44,399 bases of DNA from Lactarius indigo. Lineage: Eukaryota > Basidiomycota > Agaricomycetes > Russulales > Russulaceae. The position numbers were made by a program, and so were the translations under genes. This document shows positions 18,532-29,403 of this stretch, piece after piece. The stretch spans positions 1-44,399 of the forward strand of contig JAFKAC010000254.1 in assembly GCA_025766275.1 (NCBI GenBank), in the 5' to 3' direction. Within the stretch, counting starts at the first letter, position 1; every line of letters starts with the position of its first letter. The notes beneath the pieces were generated by a model. The model worked only from the letters and a program-made list of their open reading frames with translations, did no database searches and was not told the DNA's origin.

Positions 18532-19315
18532 TTGCATCACTTGGTTGGCGGTCACCGAGAATTTATAGATGTCAAATCCTTGTCCTTGCCTATCGACCCA
18601 TCCGTTTCTCGACTTGAAGAGGTGATTTATGAAATGGGTTGTTTTTCTGGTCGGTTCGGTTATGTCGACTTGACCCTTTGGAAGCCGCTTTCCCACGTTC
18701 CTGTCAAGCCAGCGGGTGATATTCCTGAATGCATAAAGAACCTGCACCTGGGGTCTAACGACTGCAACTGCGCTGCACACGAAATTACAAAAAGCATACT
18801 GCCTGGGGCACTATTTTACGAACGAGTCGCTACCTAATGTGCAGGTTCATGTCATTTCTCAGCTTCCGGAGGAGCCGCACTGTGTCGGTGATAGAGCCAA
18901 AAGAGGAGGTGAAGACGAATACGTGGAGTCTGGAGGCCTCACCGATCTCGAAGAATATTTAGAAAGTTCTAAGCTTAACTGCGATCGGCCATCCGTCATG
19001 GCGCTGCAGAGCGAATGTCAGAAATGCCAAGAAATGGATGGGCATCGCATTCTCAACGATCGCCCCAGGAATGATGTTCGTGTCACCCCAATAGCCCTTT
19101 TGTATCGGCCTTTCGCCCTGTTTCTCGATCGTATCCGCGACTATCCCCAGGAAGACGACGGCGTAAATCTCAAGGCACTCTCGAGCTTGCTGTCGATGAC
19201 TTTGCGTCTGCAATGTCCTGTCGTCACAGCTCTCCGAGAAAGACCGCAAGAGGCATCAAGGACCGAAAAATTGTTTTTGGAGGCTTCTCACAAAACCCGC
19301 AAAAAACCGACTTAA
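18532..19315 (+). CDS. Uncharacterised coding-like region (two ORFs, possible relic)
   Basis: Two consecutive open frames, 18532-18837 and 18839-19315, separated by a stop or frame change. The second contains HRILNDRPRNDV and IALLYRPFALFLDRI, which faintly recalls the N-terminal part of large Agaricomycete families of unknown function; I would not name one. The first has GCFSGRFGYVDLTLW. They could be parts of one decayed gene, or exons joined by an intron I cannot place. There is no signal peptide or membrane segment. Confidence 0.3.
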
Positions 19316-19727
19316 AACAGAGAAAAATTCTAAAACAAATTCGAAAATTTCCTGACGGATTTTTGCATTTGATCTCCTCATTATTTGTGCTCAGGCGGTA
19401 TGAGCGGGGGGATCGGAGCGGGGTTCAAGTTTCTCCAGTGTGAGCTACCCGGCTGTGATATTTTCTGACACTGGTATTCGCAGTCTCTTTAATAAGAGGT
19501 ACCCAGCACGGGCCGCGTAGCGCGACGGATCTCACTTCCTCTCAGATGTGCAAGACGAGATGGCCAGTCATAATGGGTCAAAGCAGTGTCGATTCGTTCG
19601 TACAAACGAAGGGCACTAAAGATCATCGTGCGGTCCCTAGTGTCCGCAGCCACGGGCAAATTCGGTGATCCAAGTGCCACCACAGTGGTAGTCGCAATAT
19701 ACAGATGTAGTTTCTACACCCATGCTA

Positions 19728-21433
19728 CTATGCTATTTTCACCGACTATCCCATAACGTGTTAGGAAAGGTCGAGCATGATTCTGATACACGCGTACCTT
19801 TGCATACAACGAATCCACAACTTTGCTAACTTCTTCCAGCGTCTCTATCGCAGCGCCATATGTGTCCTAATAGTTGGCATGAGTCGGGAAAAACGAACTA
19901 TTCGCATCGCGTCTACGTACATCTGTCTCGGCCTCGTCAAATACTAGTAGGCAACCGCGTCCTTGGTCCAGTACGCCATGAAAGACCTTGTCGAGAATCA
20001 TTTGAGACAACCTGTTGTGCAAGCAGTCAGCGATTTGAGGTGGGAGTGAAAGAGGAAAGAGACGACGACGCACTTTGCCTCGACATCCTGCCGCCCCTGG
20101 CCGACCTGCTGCGCCACATATTCTATTTCGACGACCGAGTACGGCTCGACGATGCGCAAGAGGTTCTGTTCGAGTAGCGTGTCATATAGCGCTGCTAGAT
20201 GCGAACGGATCGTCGGGTCTGACGACAATTCTTCGCGATAGTCACGCAACGTCTGCTCGAATGCAGCAAGGTCACGTGTTTGGTGGGCACGTGCGACGGC
20301 GCGCATGCTCTCGACGTCGCGCAGTTGCGCGTATTTGAGGGCGAGCTTGATTGATAAGAGGGAGTTCACGTCTTCTGGCTAATAAACAACGGTAAATAAG
20401 TGGACAGAGGGGAGAGAGAAGAACGCACGAGGTTGAGCATGACTTTACACAAGAGCATATATTTGAGAGCGCCGAGCGCAGATGGGTCGTCCTGAGAACT
20501 CAAGTTCTCGAACGTCTCGAAGAAGTAAGAGTAAGCCGTCGTATAGTCTTTGTCTTCTGCATGAAGGACCCCTGATTGTAAATCTAGTGCAGCCTGAAGT
20601 TGGGGTGGGCAGTATATCGAGTTGGCGGCTGTGCGCGCAGAGGTCAGCGAGGACTATGGCATCGGACGGTAAGAAACATGGCTGAGGAGGTGACGAAAGA
20701 GACAGACTTTAGCCTTGGCAAGGTTTCCAATCCCGCGGTAGACACGCGATTCCAAAAGGTGGACTTCAGTGAGAATCATCTTGTCGTCGAGTCTCCGTAA
20801 CTCCGTCAAGAGGGTCTCGATGAGCGCAAGCGCAGGTTTGTATTGCTGGGTCTCCAATTGTCTTGCAGAAAGAACGGTGCTAAGTGCTTAGGTGAAAATA
20901 ATACAGACTATACTCACAAGCTAATGAGGCGAGTTTCTAGGCTTTGCTTCAGGAATATGCGCTTTTCTCGTTTGGCCCATTCGATGTTATCATTTAGGAC
21001 AGTAATCTGAGTTTGTTGACTGTTAGGGATACCGTTGAAGAGAGAGAGTAGATTTCGGACTGCACGTGGATGGAAGTCAGTATTTCATCCCTGTGAGCTA
21101 ATTGAAGACGCACTGAGTTTAGCCGTTTTCGCCTTGGCGGTAGAGGACAGGAAGGAACGCGATAGTGTGACAACCTCCGCGAGTCCCTGAGCATCCCTAG
21201 AATACACAGATTACTGAGAAATCCCATGGAAAAGGATGCGCGTTGCCCACTTACTTCTGGTCTTTGTACAATTCCCCGAGTTTGACCAGGGCGGTCTCCT
21301 GGTCTCGAAGTTCGTCAGGATTTACCGTCGATTTTGATGCCTCGAGGATCTGCTTGTAGATCTCCTCACGCCTTTGCGGGTTCCCAGTCCCGAGAGCCTC
21401 GGCCTCTGCAAGTAGATCTGTTGTGGGAGACAT
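19728..21433 (-). CDS. RPN6: 26S proteasome regulatory (lid) subunit Rpn6 / PSMD11
   Basis: Nine exons (minus): 21433-21255, 21196-21114, 21059-20918, 20861-20708, 20653-20429, 20378-20074, 20011-19921, 19866-19798, 19745-19728. All phases agree and give 421 aa, close to the 422 of human PSMD11. The helical repeat region reads [28 protein letters not shown] and [20 protein letters not shown]. The C-terminal PCI region reads [57 protein letters not shown], then [11 protein letters not shown]. Rpn6 is a PCI scaffold that clamps the lid to the 20S core and base. One donor is GTCTGT instead of the usual GTRNGT. The last coding exon is tiny (SVKIA plus stop) and is the least certain part. Divergent from RPN7. 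Confidence 0.93.
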
Positions 21434-21554
21434 GATTCGGGTGAGAACGACGCGATGTCCATCGCTGACGCGTTTCGTCGTATTGTCCCCAGATCTAAGG
21501 TTAGGGTTTGTGCATACGCGTCGACGCGCTCGTCCGAGTCCTCCATCGACAGTC
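21434..21554. promoter_or_regulatory. Bidirectional promoter between RPN6 and RPN7
   Basis: Only 121 bases separate the two start codons, so the genes must share promoter DNA or use each other's 5' regions. The interval contains TTAGGGTTT (21501-21509), a telomere-repeat-like 'telobox', and CpG-rich stretches (ACGCGTCGACGCGCTCG). I do not see the yeast Rpn4 element (GGTGGCAAA) as an exact match. Sharing would help match the doses of two lid subunits. Confidence 0.65.
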
Positions 21555-22935
21555 ATGGCGGACGAGAACGTTCTCCCGATTCCCAACCTTGCCCTACCAC
21601 AGGAATGCTTTGTGCTCCAACAGCCATCTCTTTCCCATCTCCATGACAGTGCTCGTGTGGCCTTACTCGAAGGTATCAAGGCCGACCAGATGGCACCTTA
21701 CTACCGTCTCGTCGTCGCGGCAAACGTCCTCCCTCTGGACCAAGCGCTACTCGACGGATTGGAGAAGGAAAACACTGCAGAGCTGGAGCGGCTAGATAAG
21801 GTGCTGAAGGAGGCGGAGGAGACCGAAGGTGAGAGTGATATCGCCGACGCGTTGCGGGCCAAGGCGAGCTACCTCACGCGCATCGGGGAGAAGGTACGTT
21901 GACTATCATCTCCGCCCAACTCATCTGTGAACACGATTACCGCAGGAAAAAGCAGTCGAAGCCCAGCAAACTGCGCTCGGAAAGACCGCCGGTCTAGGAT
22001 CCCGAATAGACATCGTCCTCACGCTCGTCCGCATCGGCATCTTTTTCGGCGACAACCAGCTTATCTCTGCCAACCTCACCAAGGCGGACGAGCTCGTCGA
22101 GAAGGGCGGCGACTGGGACCGTCGCAATCGCCTCAAGGTCTACCGTGGCCTCCACCTACTCTCCATTCGCCAGTTCAAGCCCGCAAGCGCGCTTCTCATC
22201 GACGCTCTCTCAACATTCACCGCGACCGAGCTCCTGTCCTACAACGATTTTGTGTCCCTCACTGTCATCTCTGGCGCGCTCACATTGAACCGGGTCGATC
22301 TCAAGAAGAAGGTCTGTGGACTCTCGGAATTGACGACACAAAGCTGAAATGACGTCCCTGTACAGATCATCGGAGCGCCGGAGGTCATTAGTGCCCTGCC
22401 AGAGCTGCCAACTCTTGCAGACACGACGAAGACCCTCTACGACTGCCATTATGACAAGTTCTTCGTTGCTCTCGGTAAGCTACGCTAGTCGCTCGTTCCA
22501 GTTGTAGCCGGGCCTAACTGACTGTCTTCAGCGACTCTTGAACAAACCCACCTTCTCCCTTCGCGCCTCTTGGCACCTCACGCCCGCTTCTATGTTCGCG
22601 AGATGCGCATTCTAGCCTACGCACAATTACTGCAGTCCTACTCCTCGCTCACGCTAGAATCTCTCGCGCATGCATTTGGTGTGACTGTAGACTTTGTCGA
22701 CAAGTGCGTCATCTTTCGATCTTCCTTAGCCAGTGATTCACAACTGACGCGCCTTTGCCACAGCGAACTATCGCGGTTTATTGCCTCTGGGCGACTGCAC
22801 GCCACCATTGATCGTGTACATGGCGTCGTAGAAACGAACCGACCCGCGCTTAAGAATGCACAGACAGAGACAGTAATTCGCAAGGGGGATGTGTTGCTCA
22901 ACAGCATCCAGCGACTGAGCAAAGTGCTATACTAG
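21555..22935 (+). CDS. RPN7: 26S proteasome regulatory (lid) subunit Rpn7 / PSMD6
   Basis: Five exons: 21555-21893, 21946-22311, 22366-22474, 22532-22703, 22764-22935; all phases agree, 385 aa (human PSMD6 389). The N-terminus starts [16 protein letters not shown], followed by helical repeats with a long charged helix ([20 protein letters not shown]). The central part has [20 protein letters not shown] and [20 protein letters not shown], both typical of Rpn7. The C-terminal PCI winged helix has [20 protein letters not shown] and [17 protein letters not shown]. Rpn7 is an essential structural subunit of the lid. Intron 2 again has a GTCTGT donor. The stop is 148 bases from the convergent VPS11 stop. 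Confidence 0.94.
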
Positions 22936-23083
22936 ATGCCTGCGTAAGCTGGTGCAGTTGTATGATGTATCCCACACATTTTTTTCTCCTGGAATACCAT
23001 CGCCATGAGAAAAGTGTACGGACCAGAACGATGCCAGAATCCACGGGATAGATGGGGTGCAAAAAATTTGGGTATAAGCATTG

Positions 23084-26000
23084 TCATGTTGCCACGTCTC
23101 CCACTCTCGGCCGATTGAGCACTCCTCGGCTAAACGCCGCGGCGACAGCGCGGAAGCCGTTCTCCTTCACGTCCGCCAAGAAAAGGTCGTGCTGGTCCGC
23201 CAGCCTCTCGTTATTTCGGCGGATTTCTTGGATAACGCCGTGCGCGCGCACGCACAGCGGGCATTCCGTGTCGTGATCGCCCAGGCACCTACGATTTCCG
23301 ATGTACAGTGAGTTACGACCAAGAAAAAAAAAAGAAGTGTAGACGGACCGCTGGTGGAAGCTGTGATTGCACATGAAATGGATGCTGGGCAGATCGAGGT
23401 GTCCGCCGCACTGCGAGCACTGCGTGGCGTGGAACAGCCGAGGATGGTCCGGATCGGATAGCTCCTCGACCTGCTTGAGTTTTGTGACGGTCTCGAGCCG
23501 ATACGACGCGGTCAGCTGCTCATCCTGTACCCACGCACATATGAGCAAAACGAACGAACAAGCACCTGCTTCGGAAACACGTACCGTGTGTACTTCCTCG
23601 CGTGCCGTCCGTATTCGCGCAAGTAACCAGTCCTTGACCAGCCCGACGCTCGCCACGTCGTTCCTGCTCAAAACCTGCACGACAACAAGCGGGGGCATGA
23701 TCGCGCGCTCCTCGATCACGCGCAGGACCTCTCCGAGATCCTGCGTATGCCGCGCCATCAGCTCGGGCGCAGACGTGAAGAAACGCAGCGCGAGCTTATA
23801 CAGCTGTGGCGCTGTGGCACCATATTGCGCTAGACAGCGCATGACCTCTGCCCCTGCGCCCGCGGCACCCTGACGGTCCTGCTCCATCCAGAAGCGCAAC
23901 ACGTCCTCGTGCATCCCAAGGCGCTCCCAGAGTAACACGAGCCCTGGCGTGAAGCCCCGCGTCGCACAGAGTATCAGCGCATGGGTCGGGTCGTATGGCA
24001 AGTGCTCTGCGGCACGCAAGAGCCGTAACGCCTTGTCGCGCAGGGCGTCCCCGCGCGCGCCATCGCCTGCTGCAGAGGCGAGAGTGAGGTACAGCTCGAG
24101 GAGCGTGTTCCAGACGGCCTGCTGGTCTGCTGCCTCGGCGCTCTCATCATCGCTTCCCTCCACCGCCACGCCGTCCTTCGGCTCATCGAGGCTCTGACCC
24201 CAGCGCCGCAGCGCAACGGCCTCGAGGAATACGACGAGGTGTTCACGGTGCCCGACAAAGTTTGCAAAGTAGAGTCGTGGGGACGGGCGCTTGATGAGTG
24301 GAGGCGCCGCGCGCAGGGTAGAGGGTGGCGATGGTGCACGAGAACCATCGTACGTTGCTTCGCGCCGCGAACTGCGGTCGTTCTGGCGAGCAGTTCGGGA
24401 TGAGGCGCCGGAGGAAATAGGCGGGTCTGTGACTGTAGTGGAGGTGGAGGTGGCAGTGGCGGTGACAGAGACGGGTGAGACAGGTGCCGCTGCAGGAGCT
24501 GGCCCGCGAAGTGCCAGGTAGGAGAGATAAGAACCACCAGCGGCAGGCTTGGAAGGTGTTGGTAATGAATCCGGCTCAGAGATGAGTTGGTCGGTTCCAG
24601 TACATATTTCTATGAGTAGTTGAGTAGTCTCGTCAGGCAACGCCGCTACCATAGCACGGCCATATCGTGCAAGGCTATGCTCCGTCTGGGAAACGCTGTC
24701 TCAGTATCCATGATATCAGCCGCTTCACAGATGTTCCACGTACGGCTTCCGGCCCTAGATGCCGCAGATATGCTAAGGCATCATTAAAGTTTCCCGTATC
24801 CTCGATCTGGATGCGAAGATAGTCTTCGTGCCGAGACCACCGTTTGGCAAGGTATGACGCATGCTCGAAGTATCCTGCTTGCCGGCAGACGCGGATCGCT
24901 GTGTCAAGATCGAACGGCAGCTCATCGGTACCGCTCTCTTCGCCAGCGCCGCTGCTCTCACGCCTCGATTCAGTTTTAATGAAGCTGTCAAGTCGTGCGG
25001 CGTCCTTGAGCTTGGTGTAAGTGTTGAGTAAGAGTGTCGTGTGGTCCGAGTTGGCAACACCAAGTGAGTGCAATTCCTGCAGATACGTGACGAGATTGTG
25101 GATACGTTGGGCATCTAAAAACTGAACACCGATAAGGGTTCCACGGTCAAAAGAGATGAAGTTGTAATACCTTGCGTATAACGTAACTGGGTTGCACATA
25201 CCCAATCGTTTGAAGGTACTGCTGCATTGCGGCATCGTAGTCCGGCTTCGCATACAGATAATCTCCGTACTGCCGATGGATATCAGCAACACTTTCTTGG
25301 CCCATCTGCTGCGTTTTTGCAATGTCAAGCGCCAGGACGTAATACCCCCTGCGATATAGCATATCTAATTTGGTTGCGGTCGGTTTTTCCCGGAGACAAG
25401 AGAGCCTCCCGTCGTTGGAAAGGACATATATGTTCCCCCATTGCGAGAAGACTTCCCGTACGTCCTCGGTAAAAGGTTCAATGTGTGCCACGAACTTGTT
25501 CTCAAGGTCAAAAACAGTGACTTTGGTGACCTCAGTCCCATTCGCGCCAACGTTTCTCGCGGCAAAGTTCCTAATGGTCGCCGAAGCAGATGTCGCATTC
25601 GCAGTAAGAGGCGACGATACGATGACAAGATAGTTCAGGTGGATGTGCACGGAGGTCTTCGGCCCTGAGCGCCGTGTTGGCATATGGCACATAGCGGAAC
25701 AACGATATTAAATGCTTACCTTCATATGCATACGAAGAACCACGGCTCTCCGCGCCGCAGATATAGATAGCTTCGTCCCGAGCAACGACCATGTCATGAG
25801 CCTTCCAATCCATGACTGCGCACCCCAGCGCCGCTCCAGCTTCGTGCACCTCAGTCGCCGCTCCACCGCTCCCACGCCCGGATGCTTGGTATACCAAGAC
25901 ACGGTTCGTGGTCGCAATAAAGAGGTAGGTGGCCGGAGTCTCGTCCGTAGGTTCGCGGAAGCCAAGCGCCGTGACCGGCTCGGCGGGAGACTCGTGCACA

Positions 26001-26739
26001 GTGCGAGGCTTGGGAATGGCGGTGAGTGATGCGGAGCCAGAGAGGACGGACTGGTCTAGGTGCCTGTAAAGAATCACCGTGCCGTCACCGAGTCCTATGG
26101 CGAGGAACGATAGGCCGGCCGAGAGGGCAATAGAAGTCACCTGTCAAGGCATTAGCACATGGTAGAGTAAAACGAACGCGAGGAAGGCGTACCGGATGCG
26201 GCCGATTGCTGGTCTGCACCTTGATGGAGCGTAATAAGGTCGGCGCGCCGTTTTTATCTGTCTTCTCAAGATGCCAAATTTTGAGAAGCGGACCCCGGAC
26301 GCCGTCTTCCTCCTGTCATACCAACGTCAACATTACCCAGCGCAAGCGGAGGAAGAGAGGAGGCTGACACCGAGAGTCACGAGGTACCCGCGCCTCTCCA
26401 CCATGTGTGTTACGCGTCCGCCGACATGAGCGACCCAACTTGAGATAGGCTCGAATTCTTTGTTCAGCACATGCACGCTCCCGTGCATATCCGCGGCGAC
26501 AACGCCATATACTGAGGATGCGATAGCTGAAATGGAGGTCGCTACTCGCAGTATATGCGGACTCTCTGCAAGATCATGGACGTCTTTGACAGGCACGACG
26601 TCGAAGAACGGGAATTGTCTCCACTGACAGCATGTCAGACAGTTTCACGGGAGTAGTTCATGGTACCTACTCCTGGCGCAAAAGACGTCGAGGATGCGGC
26701 CGTCGGTTTGGACGGTGTCGAGGATGCGGACGAAAGCAT
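23084..26739 (-). CDS. VPS11: Vps11/Pep5, core subunit of HOPS and CORVET tethering complexes
   Basis: Nine exons (minus): 26739-26671, 26623-26369, 26312-26193, 26140-25720, 25664-25171, 25121-24744, 24685-23585, 23524-23349, 23288-23084; about 1072 aa with consistent phases. The N-terminal beta-propeller begins WRQFPFFDVVPVKD. The alpha-solenoid includes QYGDYLYAKPDYDAAMQQYL, YVIRK-FLDAQRIHNLVTYL and ANSDHTTLLLNTYTKLKD. A C-terminal RING-H2 finger has Cys982, Cys985, Cys998, His1000, His1003, Cys1006, Cys1014 and Cys1017. A low-complexity Ala/Thr/Ser/Pro insert (about residues 620-690) makes it longer than human Vps11 (941 aa). Vps11 scaffolds membrane tethering at endosomes and vacuoles. 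The exon 2 donor (GTCAGC) was chosen to keep the family sequence LGEEDG. Divergent from ATP18. Confidence 0.93.
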
Positions 26740-26887
26740 GAGATGAGCTCGCCCAACTCGTAGCGGGCCGCTCTCGGCCTCGGCTCGGCCCAACCCGTCG
26801 GCTGCCCACCGAACATTCCCACGCCGTCAGACAACCGCCCCTCTCGGATTTTGTGTCCCCAGCACATCAACCACCAACTCAACACCC
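26740..26887. promoter_or_regulatory. Shared intergenic region of VPS11 and ATP18
   Basis: 148 bases between the two start codons hold both promoters. The sequence is GC-rich (CGGCTCGGCCCAACCCG) with CCAACTCAACACCC just before the ATP18 start. No TATA box is evident. Confidence 0.5.
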
Positions 26888-27233
26888 ATGGCATTCTTTG
26901 GTCTCCGCAAGTGGCCCACACCCGTAAGTACAGAATATTTTGCTTAGGATATGTTTTAGCATCAGTGACTGCTCTCTTGACTCGGTTTACCTCTTACTTA
27001 ATTTTTTTTTCAGGTTTTCCGGCCTCTATGGCCCTTCTTCGCTGCCAGCGGCATCACCTACTTCCTTGTTTCCAAAGCGCAGGACATGGGTGTTCGCGGT
27101 GCGTGGTTTCATATATCTAGCCACCTGCCAGCTCACATTCTTTTTTTCGAAATATTCGTATATAGCCCCGGGTTTCCGTGATGACCCACGCAACCCGTAC
27201 GCGGCGCAGATTGCAAAGGAGGCGCATCACTAG
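26888..27233 (+). CDS. ATP18: F1Fo ATP synthase subunit j (Atp18)
   Basis: Three exons: 26888-26923, 27014-27098, 27166-27233; 62 aa (yeast Atp18 59 aa). It is too fragmented to appear as one ORF. The N-terminus MAFFGLRKWPTP continues after intron 1 with VFRPLWPFFAASGITYFLVS, a single membrane segment preceded by the conserved Trp-Pro motif. The C-terminus has DDPRNPYAAQIAKEAHH, close to the family's NDPRNP. Subunit j is a small inner-membrane protein of the Fo sector that supports dimerisation of ATP synthase. Donors are GTAAGT and GTGCGT; the first acceptor follows a T-run (TTTTTTTCAG). Confidence 0.88.
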
Positions 27234-29403
27234 GACAGTTGATACGTGTAATCGAGGTGGCACGCTTATATTTCGCAATAGAAACTCATTCCTCCTTGAC
27301 CTCGCCCCCGCACAAACTCCGTGTCTCCCCGTCCCCGTCCTAGACCAATTCTGAGCATCAGCACGTATACACACCGTTGTTCCGTTCTCACTTTTTTTTG
27401 CCACGCGTCGTTGGTAAATTTAACTTTGGCCCTCGTCTTGTGCAATCGCGATCCAGCTTGCCCGCTTGGGACACAATGTTCGGTCATGGAACCTGCCCAC
27501 ACGTGGATTGGTGGAGTTGGCGATCTCAACACACTCTATCTGAATCTTGCAGAGTTCCTTGTAACGGGCGCAACGCGATGGTTGCTAACCGCCAAGTTTT
27601 CAGAAACACGCGGTCTGTTTGGAAAGTCGGAGCGCTCCAGGATTGTGGTATCCCGTCCGCGGTGTCGAAGCTCAGAAAATGGAATTGGTATCCGCTATAC
27701 CCTGTGGTTCTTGAACTTCGCCGAGTCACGGTCCTGAAATATTCAGTATCGCAACTTCCTCATACGCGCAAACATACGATCACTCTACCCCGCTATCTCG
27801 CGATGGGGTGTACGTGTTCTTTTTTTTTCCACCTCGTGTCGTGAGGGAGGAGGGCTTGTGACGCCACCGAGATCGATATGTCTGCGATTGAGCAGGATTG
27901 GCAAGTCATCGAACCGGCGGAAAGACACAGCCCAAACGCATGCTTTGCTTACGTGGTGGAGAACAGGACACGTTGGCAGTAACTTGCCCTTCCCTGTCGC
28001 GCCACAGGGACAGTGTTCTGTACAGATTTCTACGACGTCAATCATATACGTCGCTCAAGCCTGACAGGTGTGGTTGCATTGCGTAGGAGTACGTACTCAC
28101 AGTGCGGTCCTGGTAGGTGCGAGGCGATTTTTAGCATTGTTTGTGAGATAGGACGGGAGAGACATGTAGCGCCGTCATGTCAGGAAATGTAAATTCTGTA
28201 CACACTAAAAATTGACAAAGAAAAGCCAGCACGTTTTCAGACTCGCGATACGAGTATGGCAGATAACGAGAGCCAGTATAGTCCCCGCGATCATTTTTGA
28301 CGTCGACCTGGGGTCAAAGTACGAGCATGAGGCAGATGGAATCTGCAGAAGGGTCAGAGAAGCGTGGGAAAGGGTGTCCGAGGTCCCTTCGGAGTGACGG
28401 ATGCGAAGGTGCCCTGTTCTCAAGGGGTACAGATAAGTGGTACGATAATGGAATGCTCTGGACACTGCCAGCGCTTCGCCGATGAATTCACTGATTTATG
28501 CATATCTCGGGCCACGGGATACAGATATTTCTCAGTTGGGGTGGGGGAAAGACCGTATCGGGGACGCATCAAATCCTACGCGGATATGGGGTGATAGCTG
28601 ACGAGGCTGAACTTCTTGTCGCCCACGACACGCAGGTGTGTCATGTGCACTATTCAAATATAGAGGTTCGCTTCCTTGGGGCTGCGTCACCTGCCGCGTT
28701 GCAAGATCTAATGACGGTGAGGGTGACGCAGTGCCTTGCACCAAAGATATGAAGTTCGTCCGATCCGACTTGGCCGACGACAAAAAAACGACCAGGGTCA
28801 TCGTGTCGTCCGACGAAAGGAAAAGGCAGTGTTTATCGCTAAGGAACAAGGATATAGCAGGCTCGGCCGCTCCAGGCGGAACTGCGCCTTATGTTACGAC
28901 TGATGGACAGTAGCCAAGGGGAGGGGAATTTGTAGTAGATGGGTGGATGTTGCGCGGCGAGGAAGGGAAAATGTATAGATCAAGTTCTGGATCATGGAGG
29001 GAAGGGTCTAGACCACGGCGAAATCGTAGGCGTTGCGGCAACAATGGCATCGCCGTCCGAGTATTTCCATCTGGGACCCCAGACACTGCCCACCACCACG
29101 ACGAAACAAAGTGCACTGTACAAACTACTTATCTCACAGAAAGGAACGTGCCAGAAGAGCTAACCGAGATAGGGCATTAAATAAAACGAACAAAAAAGGG
29201 GGAGAAAGGGGGGAGGGCATGAGGATGAGTGGGGGTGGGGAAAGCGCTGAGGGGATGAGCGTGGCAATATTATGTAATAAGCTGGAGGGCAGGTGGTGGA
29301 CAGGCAGACGAGTGCGAAGAGCGGCAATTCCATTAAAGCGAGGGCCTCTGTCACCACCCGTGCTTCTGCCTTTGTCTCGGTCTGGTCGTATACTTAAGCA
29401 ACA
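27234..29403. other. Large intergenic region (2.2 kb)
   Basis: No supported gene. Short ORFs on both strands (60-105 codons) lack domains. The last 300 bases before SKN7 are purine-rich (runs such as AGAAAGGGGGGAGGGCATGA near 29204), then TTTAAAG-free sequence up to CTTAAGCAACAATG at the SKN7 start; this is presumably its promoter. Confidence 0.5.

Noticed and set aside
23367..23873. 168-codon plus-strand ORF
   Set aside because: Antisense shadow of VPS11 exons 7 and 8.
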